Source of the DNA: Hevea brasiliensis
Lineage: Eukaryota > Streptophyta > Magnoliopsida > Malpighiales > Euphorbiaceae
Direction: 5' to 3'
Assembly: GCF_030052815.1 (NCBI RefSeq)
Contig: NC_079510.1
Coordinates: 30,891,823 to 30,955,822, forward strand
DNA: 64,000 nt
Positions 43,691-55,673 of the stretch are shown one piece after another (position 1 is the first letter of the stretch; the number at the start of each line of letters is the position of its first letter). Both the position numbers and the translations under genes were made by a program. The notes beneath the pieces are model-generated. The model searched no databases and was not told the DNA's origin. It saw only the letters and a list, made by a program, of their open reading frames with translations.

Positions 43691-46600
43691 TGTCACACCC
43701 TATCCCCTCCGTAAGGTATGAAATGCTCCCGTAGTATACTTAATGAATTACTGAACTTCGCCTACCAATAACCCATTAAATACACGATAAGAGATTTTAA
43801 AACGATTTTGTCTTCTTTTGAAGAAGGTGAGCACTTTTAACAGGTATTAAAAACTTTTAAGTTCATTTTAAAAACTAGGTAAAAATTTTAGCCCTTTTTA
43901 TTTTTTCACAAATTTTATAAAAATTTTGGCAGAGTGCCGTCTATAATTGAGAAAAACTAAAAATTTAAAACCTGTAAAAAGCACTTCCAATAAATCACTT
44001 CACAAATCCCAACCTCCAAATAATCTCAAATCAACATCATCAACCACAATTCAACTCAAAATTCTCAGATCAAACTATTTCAAAATAATTCCATCAACAT
44101 TGCATTCAATAAAGTAAATTTACATTCACAAATTTAATTTATAAATATAAAATCCAAAAATAATATTATTACAGTTTATTGTACAACTGCTCAATTTTTA
44201 CATTAATACATATGACACTACGATATTTATATCAAAATAACTACAAGAGTATAAATAAATACTCGTACAAAAGATCAATGTAGTCCTCTCAATAGCAACT
44301 CACTCTGCTGCTTTCTCTTTGCCCTTATCTGTGACAGCAAAATAAGCTATCGCTGAGTAAAATTTACTCAGTGGTGCACAATAAAAATTTAAAATACTGT
44401 AAATAAAACATTTATGGACAAACCATAATTCAATCATCTCACAATCTCATTTCACCATTTTCAAATCACATTAATAATACAATTTTTTCAAATAATTTCA
44501 TAAACACAGTGTTGCCAATTCATACATAACTTAAGTCATTACACAAAATTTCCGATCAATGTCGTGTTATACACCACGACAAAGCAATCTACAACCTCAC
44601 TAATCGAAATCAATGAGGGAGGTGGCTAGCTAGCTAATGAGTACTCATCCGATCTCGACCTCAACTAGTTAGCTAGAGAGGGAGGAAAATAATTGATCTT
44701 AACCCCATAAATGGAGGAGGAATAATATGGCACTGTCAAGTTAAGTGTGAATCCGAAATTAATTTAAAACAATTTGTTTAAGTATTGAATACAAAATCCA
44801 ATCAATAAATTTGTTTAAGTATTGCATACAAAATCCAATCAATTTTCAAAGTCACATTTTCATTCACAAAGTGGCAACACAAAAGTTCTTAAACTCATAA
44901 TTAACACAGAAATTTCATAATGCATACTAAATCACATTTTCAATGAGAAAATGCTTAAATAAGGTTTATTGTGCACAAACCTGATTTGAGTCACCTCTAC
45001 GCCTTGACTCAATGTTCTTTATCTTTTCCCAAGTCTTTTTTAACTAAAACATGAAAATTACAGTGTTTCAGTATCATAACTCATAATAATTTTAACAATT
45101 TATTACATATTTATTTAATTATATCCCTACATAGTCTTAAAACAGTATTCTCTAAACTTTGCATTTCGGGGTTACTATTTATGGTACTATTTAAGTCAAA
45201 ATATTGACTTTCTCATGCTTAATAGATAGGTGAATTCTAATTACACCCACATACCACATTTTGAGTGCCTAAGTTGTTAGATTTGGTTGCCATTTAAAAT
45301 TCTAAGTCTCCTAAGAGAATTTTCAATTTTTCAGTTTTGGTCCTCTATATTCCACTGTTCCATTGGTCTGGTTACTGTAGGAATTTAGCTAAGTGTCCTT
45401 CATCAAAGTTGTTCTTTATTGTCTTATCTTTAATTTCCTTTTTGAATCACTCCATTTGGAGTTTTGTAGCCCAAGATATGGCCATTTTTCAAAGGCTGGC
45501 TGGATTAGTTCAAACCCATAATTTTAGGCACTTTCTTAGTTCTGGCGGTTTTGGTATGCTGAATGCAGCTCACTTTTTGGATGGATTATGGTAAGAATTT
45601 GGGTTGTTCTTCATAGAAGTTGTAGTACTATGTCTCATCTTTCCATCGATATAAAATTCAGGTAATTTGGACCTTCCTAGGCCAAGTTATGGCCAAATGA
45701 AATACTGTTCATTTAGTCATTTTGGTACAGTGGCAGTGCACATTACCCAGATTTGACCTAATTGTTCACTACCTTAATGTCATTTTTTGGGCATGGTTTC
45801 TACATGAAAATTGTGTCATTATGTGTCTACTTTCATATACAATTGGCTTATACTAATTGGGGTGGCAGAATTATAGTTTTGGTCCCTGAAAGAGACCTAG
45901 GTCATACTGCCTAAAATTGACCCTTCTCCAATCCAAATTGCATTGCACTTCTAATCACTCCAACACATCTCAATTGGTCACAATTGACTATTTCTAACCT
46001 CAATTAGGGTCAATTGTATTAATTGACCATTTTCTCCAATTTTTTCCCTAATTTCATGAACTCAAGAACCTTAATTTATGTATTTCATTCAATTAGTGAA
46101 TTTAAAGTGCATATTCAACATCTACACACTTAATTTAACTCAATTACCCTTTTTAATTCCATCAAATTCACTCAAATCCTACTCCCACTAAGGTTGGCCG
46201 AATTCCCCAATTGCTCCCTCATACTTGATTTGTTTAAATTTCTTATAATTTCCAAGTTATTTCAACTATAAACACATGAATTTAACTAAAAAACACAAGT
46301 TGAAATCACTAACCTTTCTTTGAAGTTCAAATCCTTTAATTCTCTATCTTTTTCCCTTTCTTTTCTCCTTCAATCTTCTTTTCCACTTGCCAAAGTAAGG
46401 TAAATTAAGAAATTTTGAGGGAATTTGTGGGAAATTTAGGGTTTGTGAAGCTTAAATTTAAGCTTTCATGGAGTTTGTTGAGAGAGAGTGAAGGTGAGAG
46501 AGAGAGCCGACCATTGGTTAAAGAAAGTGGGATTTAATTTTTTTTCAATTTTGTTTTTATGTCTTATTTTTTACTTAGTCAAATTTTAGAATAATTAAAT

Positions 46601-46757
46601 TTTATTTATGATGTCATGGGTGATGTAATTTGGATGATATCATAATTTTTTTTTCTTTTCTTTTTCCTTTATTTTTCCATTCTTCTTTAATTTAATTCTA
46701 TATTCCGAATTTTTTTTTCTCCGATTTTATTAGATAGTTAGGTCGTGAGTCACCTCT
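43691..46757 (-). mobile_element. G4 3' LTR, type B, start deleted
   Basis: On the minus strand it ends GGGGATAGGGTGTGACA at 43691. It matches 51363-53887 of the right copy over 44190-46757. The LTR start (equivalent of 53888-54301) and polypurine tract are missing, and the chromodomain frame abuts it. It carries a 37-bp tandem duplication (44771-44844) that the right copy lacks. The first 110 bp from 43691 are also similar to the type A end at 36356, giving a possible crossover site. Confidence 0.85.
44771..44844. repeat. 37-bp tandem duplication in left LTR B
   Basis: AATTTGTTTAAGTATTG starts at 44771 and again at 44808, each followed by ATACAAAATCCAATCAA. The right LTR has a single unit at about 51948. 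The duplication is thus specific to the left copy and arose after the element inserted, or in the recombination partner. Confidence 0.85.
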
Positions 46758-48000
46758 TCTACTAGTAGTACATGAGATGGGTCTGATATATACCTCCTCA
46801 ACATGGACACATGGAAGACATTATGTATCTTCTCTAACTCTGGAGGTAATGCCAATCGATATGCCAGAGGACCCACTCTTTCCAGAACCTCATATGATCC
46901 AATGAAGCGAGAGCTCAGTTTTCCCTTTCTGCCAAATCTCATAATTTTCTTGCAAGGGGAAACCTTGAGGGATACTTTATCACTCACTGTATATTCAATA
47001 TCCCTCCTTCTTCAAATCAATGTAGGACTTCTAACGGTCTGATGCAGCCTTGAGTCTATCTCTGATTAGTCTAATATTTTCCTCTGTCTGCTGAACAATT
47101 TCTGGCCCAATCATCTTTCTTTCGCCCACTTCATCCCAACACAGTGGAGTTCTGCACTTCCTGCCATACAAAGCTTCATATAGAGGCATTCCAATGCTTG
47201 ATTGATAGTTATTGTTGTAAGCAAACTCAATCAAAGGCAAGTGTGTATCCCAACTACCCTCAAACTCAATTATACAAGCTCAAAGCATATTCTCCAATAT
47301 CTGAGTTACCCTCTCAGACTGGCCATCTATCTATGGGTGAAATGTCATGTTGAAGTTTAATCTAGTTCCTAGGGCTTTCTGAAGACTACCCTAGAATCTA
47401 GAAGTGAACCTAGGATCTCTATCTGACACAATCGATACTGGCACTCCATGCAGTCTCACTATCTCATCATGGTAAATTTTGGCTAATCTCTCTAAGCTAT
47501 AGTCCATCCGGACTGGCAGAAAATGAGCAGACTTGGTCAATCTGTCCATAATGACTCATACTTGCATCATAGCTCTTCTGTATCCTTTAAAGTCCCATCA
47601 CAAAATTCATGGTTATACGTTCCCATTTCCACTCAGGTACTGGCAATGGATGTAGTAAACCAGCTGGGACTTGATGTTCTGCCTTCACTTATTGACAAGT
47701 TAGGCATTTGGAGATAAAATCAGCTACATCCCTTTTCATACCCATCCACCAGTAATGCTCCTTTAGCCCTCTGTACATTTTAGTGCCACCAGGGTGCATA
47801 GCAAAAGGAGACTCATGTGCTTCCCTCATAATGATTTGTCTCAAATCAACATCATTAGGAATGCACATCTTGCCCTGGTGTAGCAGTAAGCCATCATCTC
47901 TCACAAAGAATTCAAGTTTCTTGCCTTGTCGAACTTCTTCCATTAGCTTCTGATATTTCTCATCATTCTGTGCAGCCATTCTAATTTGATCAATCAACAC
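46758..48000 (-). pseudogene. G4 integrase and C-terminal domain
   Basis: Minus strand, in pieces: 48000-47689 (HHCC zinc region, MHPGGTKMYRGLKEHYWWMG and FISKCLTCQ), core remnants 47690-47340 with stops, 47240-47031 (PLIEFAYNNNYQSSIGM, EALYGRKCRTPLCWDEVG), and 46987-46758 (GRKGKLSSRFIGSYEVLERVGP, EKIHNVFHVSMLRRYISDPSHV). The frame then runs into LTR sequence, so the chromodomain seen in G5 is missing. The QSERVTQILENML stretch is continuous here, unlike in G5. Confidence 0.87.
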
Positions 48001-48027
48001 TGGCTGTACATGCCATGCAACTGCCGT

Positions 48028-48535
48028 CTATCCCCTATCATTAACCTCCAAACTAGCCTGTAATACTTTCAACTCATATACCATGGACAAAGGAGAAACT
48101 CTTAGACTTGCCATAGTCTTACGACTTAAGGCATTAGCCACCACATTAGCTTTCCCTGGCTGGCAGTCTATTAGACAATCATAGTCCTTTATTAGCTCTA
48201 ACCATCTCCTCTGTCTCAAATTCAATTCTTTCTGGGTGCCTAAGTACTTCAAGCTCTTGTGATCTGTGTAGATGTAACACTTCTCCCCATACAGATAATG
48301 TCACTAGATCTTCAGAGCAAATACAATGGCATCAAGCTCCAAGTCATGTGTTGGGTAATTTCTTTCATGCGGTTTCAGTTGGCGTGATGCATATGTAATG
48401 ACATTCCAATCGTGCATCAATACACAGCCTAACCTATTGTAAGAAGCATCACTATAAACTGTGTATTCTTTACCCGGGGTAGGTAAAGTTAGGACTGGAG
48501 CTTTAGTCAAACATCTCCTTAGTTCATCAAAACTC
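48028..48535 (-). pseudogene. G4 RNase H
   Basis: Two minus-strand frames, 48510-48304 ([40 protein letters not shown]) and 48252-48028 ([37 protein letters not shown]), are separated by a stop at about 48303. The last catalytic Asp, VVADAL in G2, is Asn here, as in G5. Confidence 0.85.
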
Positions 48536-48537
48536 TG

Positions 48538-49501
48538 CTAGCATTTATCGGTCCACTGAAATTTCACATCTTTTCGAAGCAGCTTGGTCAGTGGAGAAGC
48601 CAACATAGAGAATCCTTTCACAAATCGGCAATAATATCCAGCTAAACCCAGAAAACTGTGAATTTCTGTAATATTCCTGGGTGGCTTCCAATTAAGGATA
48701 GCTTCAATCTTGTTGGCATCTACCTTAATACCCTCTGTCGATACTATGTGCCCCAAGAAAGAAATTTCTGTTAGCCAAAATTCACATTTTGACAATTTGG
48801 CGCATAGCTATTTCTCCCTCAAAGTTTGTAGCATAATCCTCAGGTGCCTATCATGCTCCTCTGCACTCCTCGAATATACTAAGATGTCATCAATGAATAC
48901 CACCGCAAACTGGTCGAGGTATAGTCTGAAGATAGTGTTCATCAGATCCATAAATGTAGCTGGAGCATTAGTTAACCCAAATAGCATAGGAACTCATAAT
49001 GGCCATATCGAGTTCTGAAAGCAGTTTTTGGGATACTCTGCTCTTGCACTTTCAACTGATAATAACTCGATCTCAGGTCTATTTTGGAGAACACAGCTGC
49101 ACCCTTTAGTTGATCAAATAGGTCATCAATGCGGGGCAATAGGTATCTATTCTTTATTGTCACCTTGTTCAAATGTTAGTAGTCAATACACAAGCAGAGA
49201 GTGCCATCTTTCTTCTTAACAAACAACACTGGCCCTCCCCAAGGTAACACACTAGGGGAATGAAGCCCTTATCGAGCAACTCTTGTAACTGTATTTTCAA
49301 TTCTTTTAGTTCTTTTGGTGCCATTCTGTATGGTGTTATGGAGATTGGGTCCACACCAGGCACAACATTAATCTCAAACTGCACTTCTCTTTCTGGAGGT
49401 AATCCTGACAACTCATTAGGAAACAGATCCGTAAAGTTACATACGGTAGGGATGTCCTTTATTGCTGGACTTCCCACTTGGATGTCTACCATAAGTGCCA
49501 A
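48538..49501 (-). pseudogene. G4 reverse transcriptase
   Basis: Minus-strand pieces: 49501-49169 (IPTVCNFTDLFPNELSGLPP, ISITPYRMAPKELKEL), 49172-48972 ([20 protein letters not shown]), a frameshifted stretch holding the catalytic FIDD at 48886-48897, and 48795-48538 ([37 protein letters not shown]). The motif is intact, but at least three frameshifts break the enzyme. Confidence 0.88.
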
Positions 49502-49508
49502 GTATGCT

Positions 49509-49930
49509 TCATACCCCCTTTCTAATTATTTTTCTGGCTAGTGTAGCCGAAATGATGTTTAACGATAATAGTTGCCTCTCATCGTGTATTACCACATCAC
49601 CGTACTGAGGGAGACCAAAAGTGACTGTCTTTAGTCTACAGTCAATCATGGCGTGATGCCCGGCTAACCAATCCATGCCCAAGATAATATCATAATCTCT
49701 GAAGGGTATTTCAATCAAATCAGACGAAAAAGTATGTCCTTGGATCACCAAAGGATAATCTCTATACATTCTATTTACCCTGACCTCTTATCCTAGTGGA
49801 CTCATTACCAGCACCTCAAAATCCATTTTTACACACGGAACAGCAAGATAATCAATGATGCTAGCACTCACATAGGAGTGGGTGGAACACGGATCAAATA
49901 ACACAAATACATCTTAATTAAAGGTGGAGA
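49509..49930 (-). pseudogene. G4 protease
   Basis: The active-site region (about 49870-49905, minus) reads LFDPCSTHSYV, with Cys where the family has Gly after the Pro. The catalytic Asp is kept. The rest is in the frame 49769-49509, with IEIPFRDYDIILGMDWLAGHHAM. An in-frame stop at about 49785 (PLG*EVRVN) separates the two halves. Confidence 0.83.
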
Positions 49931-49999
49931 AGGTACCAGCAACTATGTCCGATGTCTTAGCCTCTTCTCGCTGTCTCATGGTGTACACTCTAGCTGGAT

Positions 50000-51212
50000 C
50001 TTGCTCAGGCTGATTTACTGTACTATGACTTCCTGGGGTAGTACCCCTACCTCTGCCTCTGCCTCTGCCTCTGCCTCTGCTAGCTGGCTATGAACCATTT
50101 GGTGTAGAGGCTTGGGCCGATCCCTCTGATGTGGCAAATGGTCCAGAGTAGCGTGGACTGGTGCAATCTTTTGCAAAATGTCCAGTCCCTCCACAGTTAA
50201 AACATGCGCCTGTGGCTTTGAAGCATACCCCACCATGTGTTCTGCCACAAGTCTCACATTGGTGGACCGATAATGCCCCTCTGGGTGTCTACTAGGTCTG
50301 CTGGGTTTGCTGACCAAATCAAGGTGGTTTCTGACCAGAACATCTGCCTCTGCCAGATTTACAAGAGTTAGATCCTGCAAAATTCTTTCTCTTCCCAGAA
50401 CCACTTTTAGGTGTTTGATCAGTGGCCTTTTCAATTTTCTCTTTCTCTTGTGCACCTTTCTTAGCTGATCCTTCCTTTTCAATTCTTTCTAAGTCCATAG
50501 CCTGTGAGATCAGCTCAGAGAAATTCTGATGTCGGTACACCACAACTTACATTCTCATATTAGGCCTTAATCCGGCCTCAAACCGCTTACACCGATCTCT
50601 GAGAGTGGAAACTAAGCTTCCAGCATAGTGGCTCAACCAAGAGAAGTCTCTCTCATACTATGCTATGGTTTTGTCCCCTTGCTTCAAACTCAAAAATTCT
50701 TACAATTTCATATCCACATAAGCATCAGGACCCATTTCTGTTGAAACTCACTCAAGAAGTCTAACCAAGTAAGTACTAGAGGTTCCACCAGGCTGTGGGG
50801 GAAGTCTTCCACCATTCATAGGCATCCCCTTGCAGAAGTGAAACAGAGTACTCAAACTTCAGCTCTTCTGCACACTGTAGCTTCCTGAACACTCATTCCA
50901 TCCTTTCTAACCACTGTTTTGCTTCCAGTGGATCCATGGTTCCTTTGAATTCGGTAGTGCCAAATTTCATTAGCTTCTCATACTATCTTGCAAGGGGTTG
51001 TGGTTTATTATAGGGGTTTGTGTCTGTGTTGGTGTTGGCAAGTTCCCAGCCATTTGCTGAAATAATGCAACCATCTGTTGTGCAAATTGAGCAGGAAACT
51101 ATGGTACTTGAGGAGCTGGAGTGGCTGACCCACTCACATTCTGGAGAGCTGGGGCTTCCCCCAGTACCTTAGCCTCAATAGATTGTTCAACAGAATGATC
51201 TCCTTCTTCCAT
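50000..51212 (-). pseudogene. G4 gag
   Basis: Start MEEGDHSVEQSIEAKVLGEAP (51212), then FAQQMVALFQQMAGNL, a region with the gag core in broken frames (about 50990-50550), FSELISQAMDLERIEKEG (50500), a Lys/Ser-rich linker, and an intact CCHC knuckle CFNCGGTGHFAKDC (about 50165-50206). The C-terminus has an Arg-Gly repeat coded by a (CTCTGC)n hexanucleotide array at 50050-50080. At least five stops or frameshifts. Frames of other phase on this strand, with Ala-Glu repeats, are shadows. Confidence 0.85.
50050..50080. repeat. Hexanucleotide array (CTCTGC)n in G4 gag
   Basis: Five CTCTGC units in a row. In the gag frame on the minus strand it codes alternating Arg and Gly just after the zinc knuckle, a kind of basic RNA-binding tail. 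The array length would be free to vary. Confidence 0.85.
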
Positions 51213-51362
51213 TCCGATTTCAAATGATTTATCTACTCCCTGATAACAAACACAAGGAGGTTGACCTCCGTTAGTTCACATTCATGATATAAATATGTCA
51301 TATGTATCAATTTAGGACACTTGAGCAGTTTTACTTATCAAAAGAAATATTCACATGCATAG
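51213..51362 (-). other. G4 leader, primer site deleted
   Basis: The 5' leader between gag and LTR. 51250-51340 is similar to 43545-43640 before G3 gag. At about 51362 it joins LTR sequence equivalent to 44190 of the left LTR. The primer site and the last 500 bp of the 5' LTR are therefore missing, and this copy could not prime reverse transcription. Confidence 0.75.
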
Positions 51363-54301
51363 GCTCAATTTTTACATTAGTACATATGAAACTACGATAT
51401 TTACATCAAAATAACTACAAGGGTATAAATAAATACCCGTACAAAAGATCAATGTCGTCCTCTCAATAGCAACTCACTCTGCTGCTTTCTCCTTGCCCTT
51501 ATCTGCGATAGCAAAATAAGGTATCGCTGAGTAAAATTTACTCAGTGGTGCATAATAAAAATTTAAAATACTGTAAATAAAATATTTATGGACAAATCAT
51601 AATTCAATCATCTCACAATCTCATTTCACCATTTTTAAATCACATTAATAATAAAATTTTGTTAAATAATTTCATAAACATAGTATTGCCAATTCATACA
51701 CAACTTAAGTCATGACACAAAATTTCCGATCAATATCGTGTTGCAAACCACAACAAAGCAATCTACAATCTCACGAATCGAAATCAATGAGGGAGGTGGT
51801 TAGCTAGCTAAGAAGTACTCATCTGATCTCAACCTCAACTGGTAAATCAGAGAGGGAGGAAAATAATCGATCTGAACCCCATAAATGGAGGAGGAATAAT
51901 ATGGCACTGTCATGTTAAGTGTGAATCCGAAATCAATTTAAAACAATTTGTTTAAGTATTGCATACAAAATCCAATCAATTTCCAAAGTCACATTTTCAT
52001 TCACAAAGTGGCAACACAAAAGTTCTTAAACTCATAATTAACATAGAAATTTCATAATGCTTACTAAATCAAATTTTCAACGAGAAAGTGCTTAAATAAG
52101 GTTTGTTGTGCACAAACTTGATTTGAGTCGCCTCTAGGCCTTGACTTAATGTTCTTTATCTTTTCCCAAGTCTTTTTCAACTGAAACATGCAAATTACAG
52201 TATTTCAGTATCATAACTCATAATAATTCTAATAATTTATTACATATTTATTTAATTGTATCCCTACATAGGCTTAAAACGGTATTCTCTAAACTTTGCA
52301 TTTCGGAGTTGCTATTCATGATATTATTCAAGTCAAAATATTGACTTTCTCATGCTTAATAGATAGGCGAATTCCAATTATACCCACATACCACATTTTT
52401 AGTGCTTAAGTTGTTAGCTTTGGTTGCCATTTTAAATTCTAAGTCTCCTATGAGAATTTTCAATTTTTCAATTTTGGTCCCCCATTTTTCACTGTTCCAT
52501 TGGTCTGGTTACTGTGGGAATTTAGCTAGGTGTCCTTCATCAAAGTTGTTCCTTATTGTCTTATCTTTAATTTCCTTTTTGAATCACTCCATTTGGAGTT
52601 TTGTAGCCCAATATATGGTCCTTTTGCTAAGGCTGGCCGGATTAGTTCAAACCCAGAATTTTGGGCACTTTCTTGGCTCTGGTAGTTTTAGTGTGCTTAA
52701 TACAGCTCACTTTTTGTATGGGTTATGGTGAGAATATAGATTTTTGTTCTCCATAAAAGTTGTAGTGCTATGTCTCAGCTTTCCATCGGTATAAAATTCA
52801 GGTCATTTGGATCTTCCTATGCCAAGTTATGGCCAAATGAACAAATACATTTGGTCATTTTGGTACAATGGCAGTGCACATTACCTGGATTTGACCTAAT
52901 TATTCACTACCTTAATGTCATTTTCTGGGCATGGTTTCTGCATGAAAATTGTGTCATTATGTGTCTACTTTCATATCCAATTGGCCTTATACCAATTGGG
53001 ATCGCAGAATTATAGTTTTAGTCCCTAAAAAGGACCTAAGTCATACTGCCTAAAATTGACCATTCTCCAATCTGAATTGCATTGCACTTCTAATTACTCT
53101 AACACATCTCAATTAGTCACAATTAACCATTTCTAACCTCAATTAGAGTCAATTGCATTAATTGACAATTTCATCCAATTCTTCCCCTAATTTCATGAAC
53201 TCAAGAACCCTAATTTATGTATTTCATTCAATTAGTGAATTTAAAGTGCATATTCAACGTCTACACACTTAATTTAACTCAATTACCCTTTTTAATTCCA
53301 TCAAATTCATTCAAATCCTACTCCCACTAAGGTTGGCCGAATTCCTCAATTGCTCCCTCATACTTGATTTGTTTAAATTTCTCATAATTTCCAAGTTATT
53401 TCAACTATAAACACATGAATTTAACTAGAAAACATAAGTTGAAATCACTAACCTTTCTTTGAAGTTCAAATCCTTCAATTCTCTATCTTTTTCCCTTTCT
53501 TTTCTCGTTCAATCTTTTTTTCCACTTGCCAAAGTAAGGTAAATTAAGAAATTTTGAGGGAATTTGTGAGAAATTTAGGATTTGTGAAGCTTAAATTTAA
53601 GCTTCCATGGAGTTTGTTGAGAGAGAGAGCCGGCCATGGGTTGAAGAAAGTAGGATTTAATTTTTTTTCAATTTTATTTTTATGTCTTATGTTTGACTTA
53701 GTCAAATTTTAGAATAATTAAATGTTATTTATGAAGTCATGGGTGATGTAATTTGGATGATGTCATAAGTCTTTTTTTTTCTTTTCTTTTTCCTTTATTT
53801 TTCCATTCTTCTTTAATTTAATTCTATATTCTGAAATTTTCTTTTCTCTGATTTTATTAGACAGTTAGGTCGTGAGTCACCTCTAGGGGTGAATTGACCA
53901 ATTTGCCCTTCGCTAGTTTGTAAATAATTTAGTGTTTCTTTCAGAATCTTGACCTAATTATTTAAACTACTTATCAGCTTTTTTCTATGATTTTCTCTTT
54001 TCCACTAGGTTCGCAATACTTTTTAGGATTGCGGTGTCACAATTTCCTGTTCAAAATTAGGGTTAGGACTGATCTCGCAGTCATTTCCGGTAAAGTCACC
54101 CATCGCTGTGACCCCCGGCTCATTTAACCTTTTATGTTTTGTTTTTCTTATTTATACTTCACTATCTGGTAATTACTATTTATTTTCATTTAGGGCTTTT
54201 CTAGGTGACTTAAACATAATTCTAATTCTCTTAATTGTCCGGACCGACACCGATCACCGGAACAGTGAAATATACCAGGCTATGCATATAAGGGTGTTAC
54301 A
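51363..54301 (-). mobile_element. G4 5' LTR, type B, end deleted
   Basis: On the minus strand it starts TGTAACACCCTTATATGCAT (54301) with TGTCCGGACC at 54236-54245 and the AGTCACCCATCGC box at about 54093-54106. It closely matches the left LTR B over about 2.5 kb, and the pairs show scattered differences. Frames at 52402-53015 and 54108-54341 have no domain. Confidence 0.88.
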
Positions 54302-55668
54302 TGCTCAATACATATATTACAACCCTAATTCTCAAAGTTAAATTCAACATTATATATATATACATGTAATCACTTAAATTATTACATACAATTCCATTCT
54401 CACTTCACATACACTGCCCTTAAACCATCACTACCACAATTCATCAATTGAATTCATGAAATCAAGCACTAATCCATGGTCTCCAAGGCTGCCGAAAATG
54501 GCAGTTTGCTAAGGTCTCCAAGTTTCTTTCCAAAACCCCTAAATTCAAGTGCTCAATTATACATACATGGGAATTAATTTGCTAGTACTTTAATTTAACT
54601 CAATCAACACTAATTCCCATCAATTTAATGTAAGGAAAAAATCCAACAACATGAGCTCCCATGGCTACCGAAAATTGTATAATTCAATAACTCAACAATT
54701 CCTTCAATTTTCATCACCAATCAACTCACCTCAACCTAATCATGAAGTTTACTAATGAAAGGGAAGAAAATTGGACACTTACCTCTTGAGAGCTTTCCCA
54801 AAACTTCACCAAATCTTCCTTTTCTTGCTCCCAATAGCTTCCCCAAGTTGAGTATGCAAGGTTTAATAAAGGAAACTAGTGTGAAAAGTGGTTAGAATTG
54901 AGGTGCATGGAAGGTGATGAAGCTTCGGCAATGGTGTTTCAATGGAGGCTTACTTCGGCTTGGTGTTGGGAGGTTGAAGATGAAGAAATAATTCTGTCCA
55001 CAAGGCTTATATAGGTCCCATAATTCATGGCTAGTGGAGCACTAACTTTGGATTAATGAGTTAATTAATCCTAAGTTCCATAATTTGTAATTATGCCACC
55101 AAACTTACACTATTTAAATTATGTACCATATTTCTTATTTTCATAACATTTTCAATGTTTAATATCACTTAATTTTAATGGACATTTAGGTCAAAAGTCA
55201 ACTCTAGGTATCAAATGATCAAAATGCCCCTTTTTATGTTGTATTTCTGATTTTTCGGTTACACCGATTTAGTCCTTGTCCCGCCGATTTCTTAAATTTT
55301 CATTTTCGTTTATACCGATTTATGAATTTTTCTTTGACATTTTCAAAGTCAATTATACCTCAATAAATCTTTAATTAGGTCCCAAACATATTTCCCGGGG
55401 TTCCCTATAGTCCAAGGCTAGTCAACGATCCTCGCCATAACTTCCCAGTGCGATCACTCATCGCTACAGTTCCTCGCTTGTTTAACCTAATTGCACTTTA
55501 TCTCTTTTATTTTCTCTTAATTTTTCTTGTATTTTCTTACCTTATATTTCATCATTTTATGTCTTCTCAATATCATTTAAGTATACTTCCAGACATCCCA
55601 GCTGTCCGGACAGACACCAATCACCTGAACAGTGATTTGCACAGGACTATGCATATAGGGGTGTTACA
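54302..55668 (-). mobile_element. Start part of G3 5' LTR (type A)
   Basis: 1367 bp matching 39476-40819 of the G3 3' LTR, including the outer end TGTAACACCCCTATATGCAT (minus), TGTCCGGACA at 55603-55612 and a diverged GATCACTCATCGCTAC box at about 55452-55467. It is cut at 54302 by the start of G4 LTR B. The rest of this LTR is not in the window between G4 and the primer site. Confidence 0.85.
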
Positions 55669-55673
55669 CACCC

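Larger units (their letters stand above)
43691..54301 (-). mobile_element. G4: Tekay-like gypsy element with type B LTRs
   Basis: Minus-strand element: 5' LTR (54301-51363, its 3' end deleted), leader, gag (51212 to about 50000), protease, reverse transcriptase, RNase H, integrase with the start of the C-terminal domain, and 3' LTR (46757-43691, its start deleted). Both deletions are internal: at 51362 the primer site and about 500 bp of LTR are lost, and at 46757 the polypurine tract and about 420 bp of LTR start are lost. No target duplication is seen (TGCTC right, AAACA left). That agrees with later recombination at the left end. Confidence 0.8.
36356..55668 (-). mobile_element. G3: pol-deleted Tekay-like element, hosting G4
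   Basis: Minus-strand element with a complete 3' LTR of type A (36356-40819), polypurine tract, non-coding internal region, shortened gag, primer site (43671-43682), and a 5' LTR of type A of which only the starting part remains (54302-55668). Between the primer site and that fragment lies G4 with a different LTR type (B). CACCC on both sides (36351-36355 and 55669-55673) is a candidate target duplication supporting 36356 and 55668 as the outer ends of one insertion. The missing part of the 5' LTR was probably lost by recombination between homologous A and B LTR ends. Confidence 0.7.

Noticed and set aside
50015..50482. 155-codon minus-strand frame with Ala-Glu repeats
   Set aside because: It is a wrong-phase reading of the gag hexanucleotide array. 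The correct phase gives Arg-Gly and an intact zinc knuckle.
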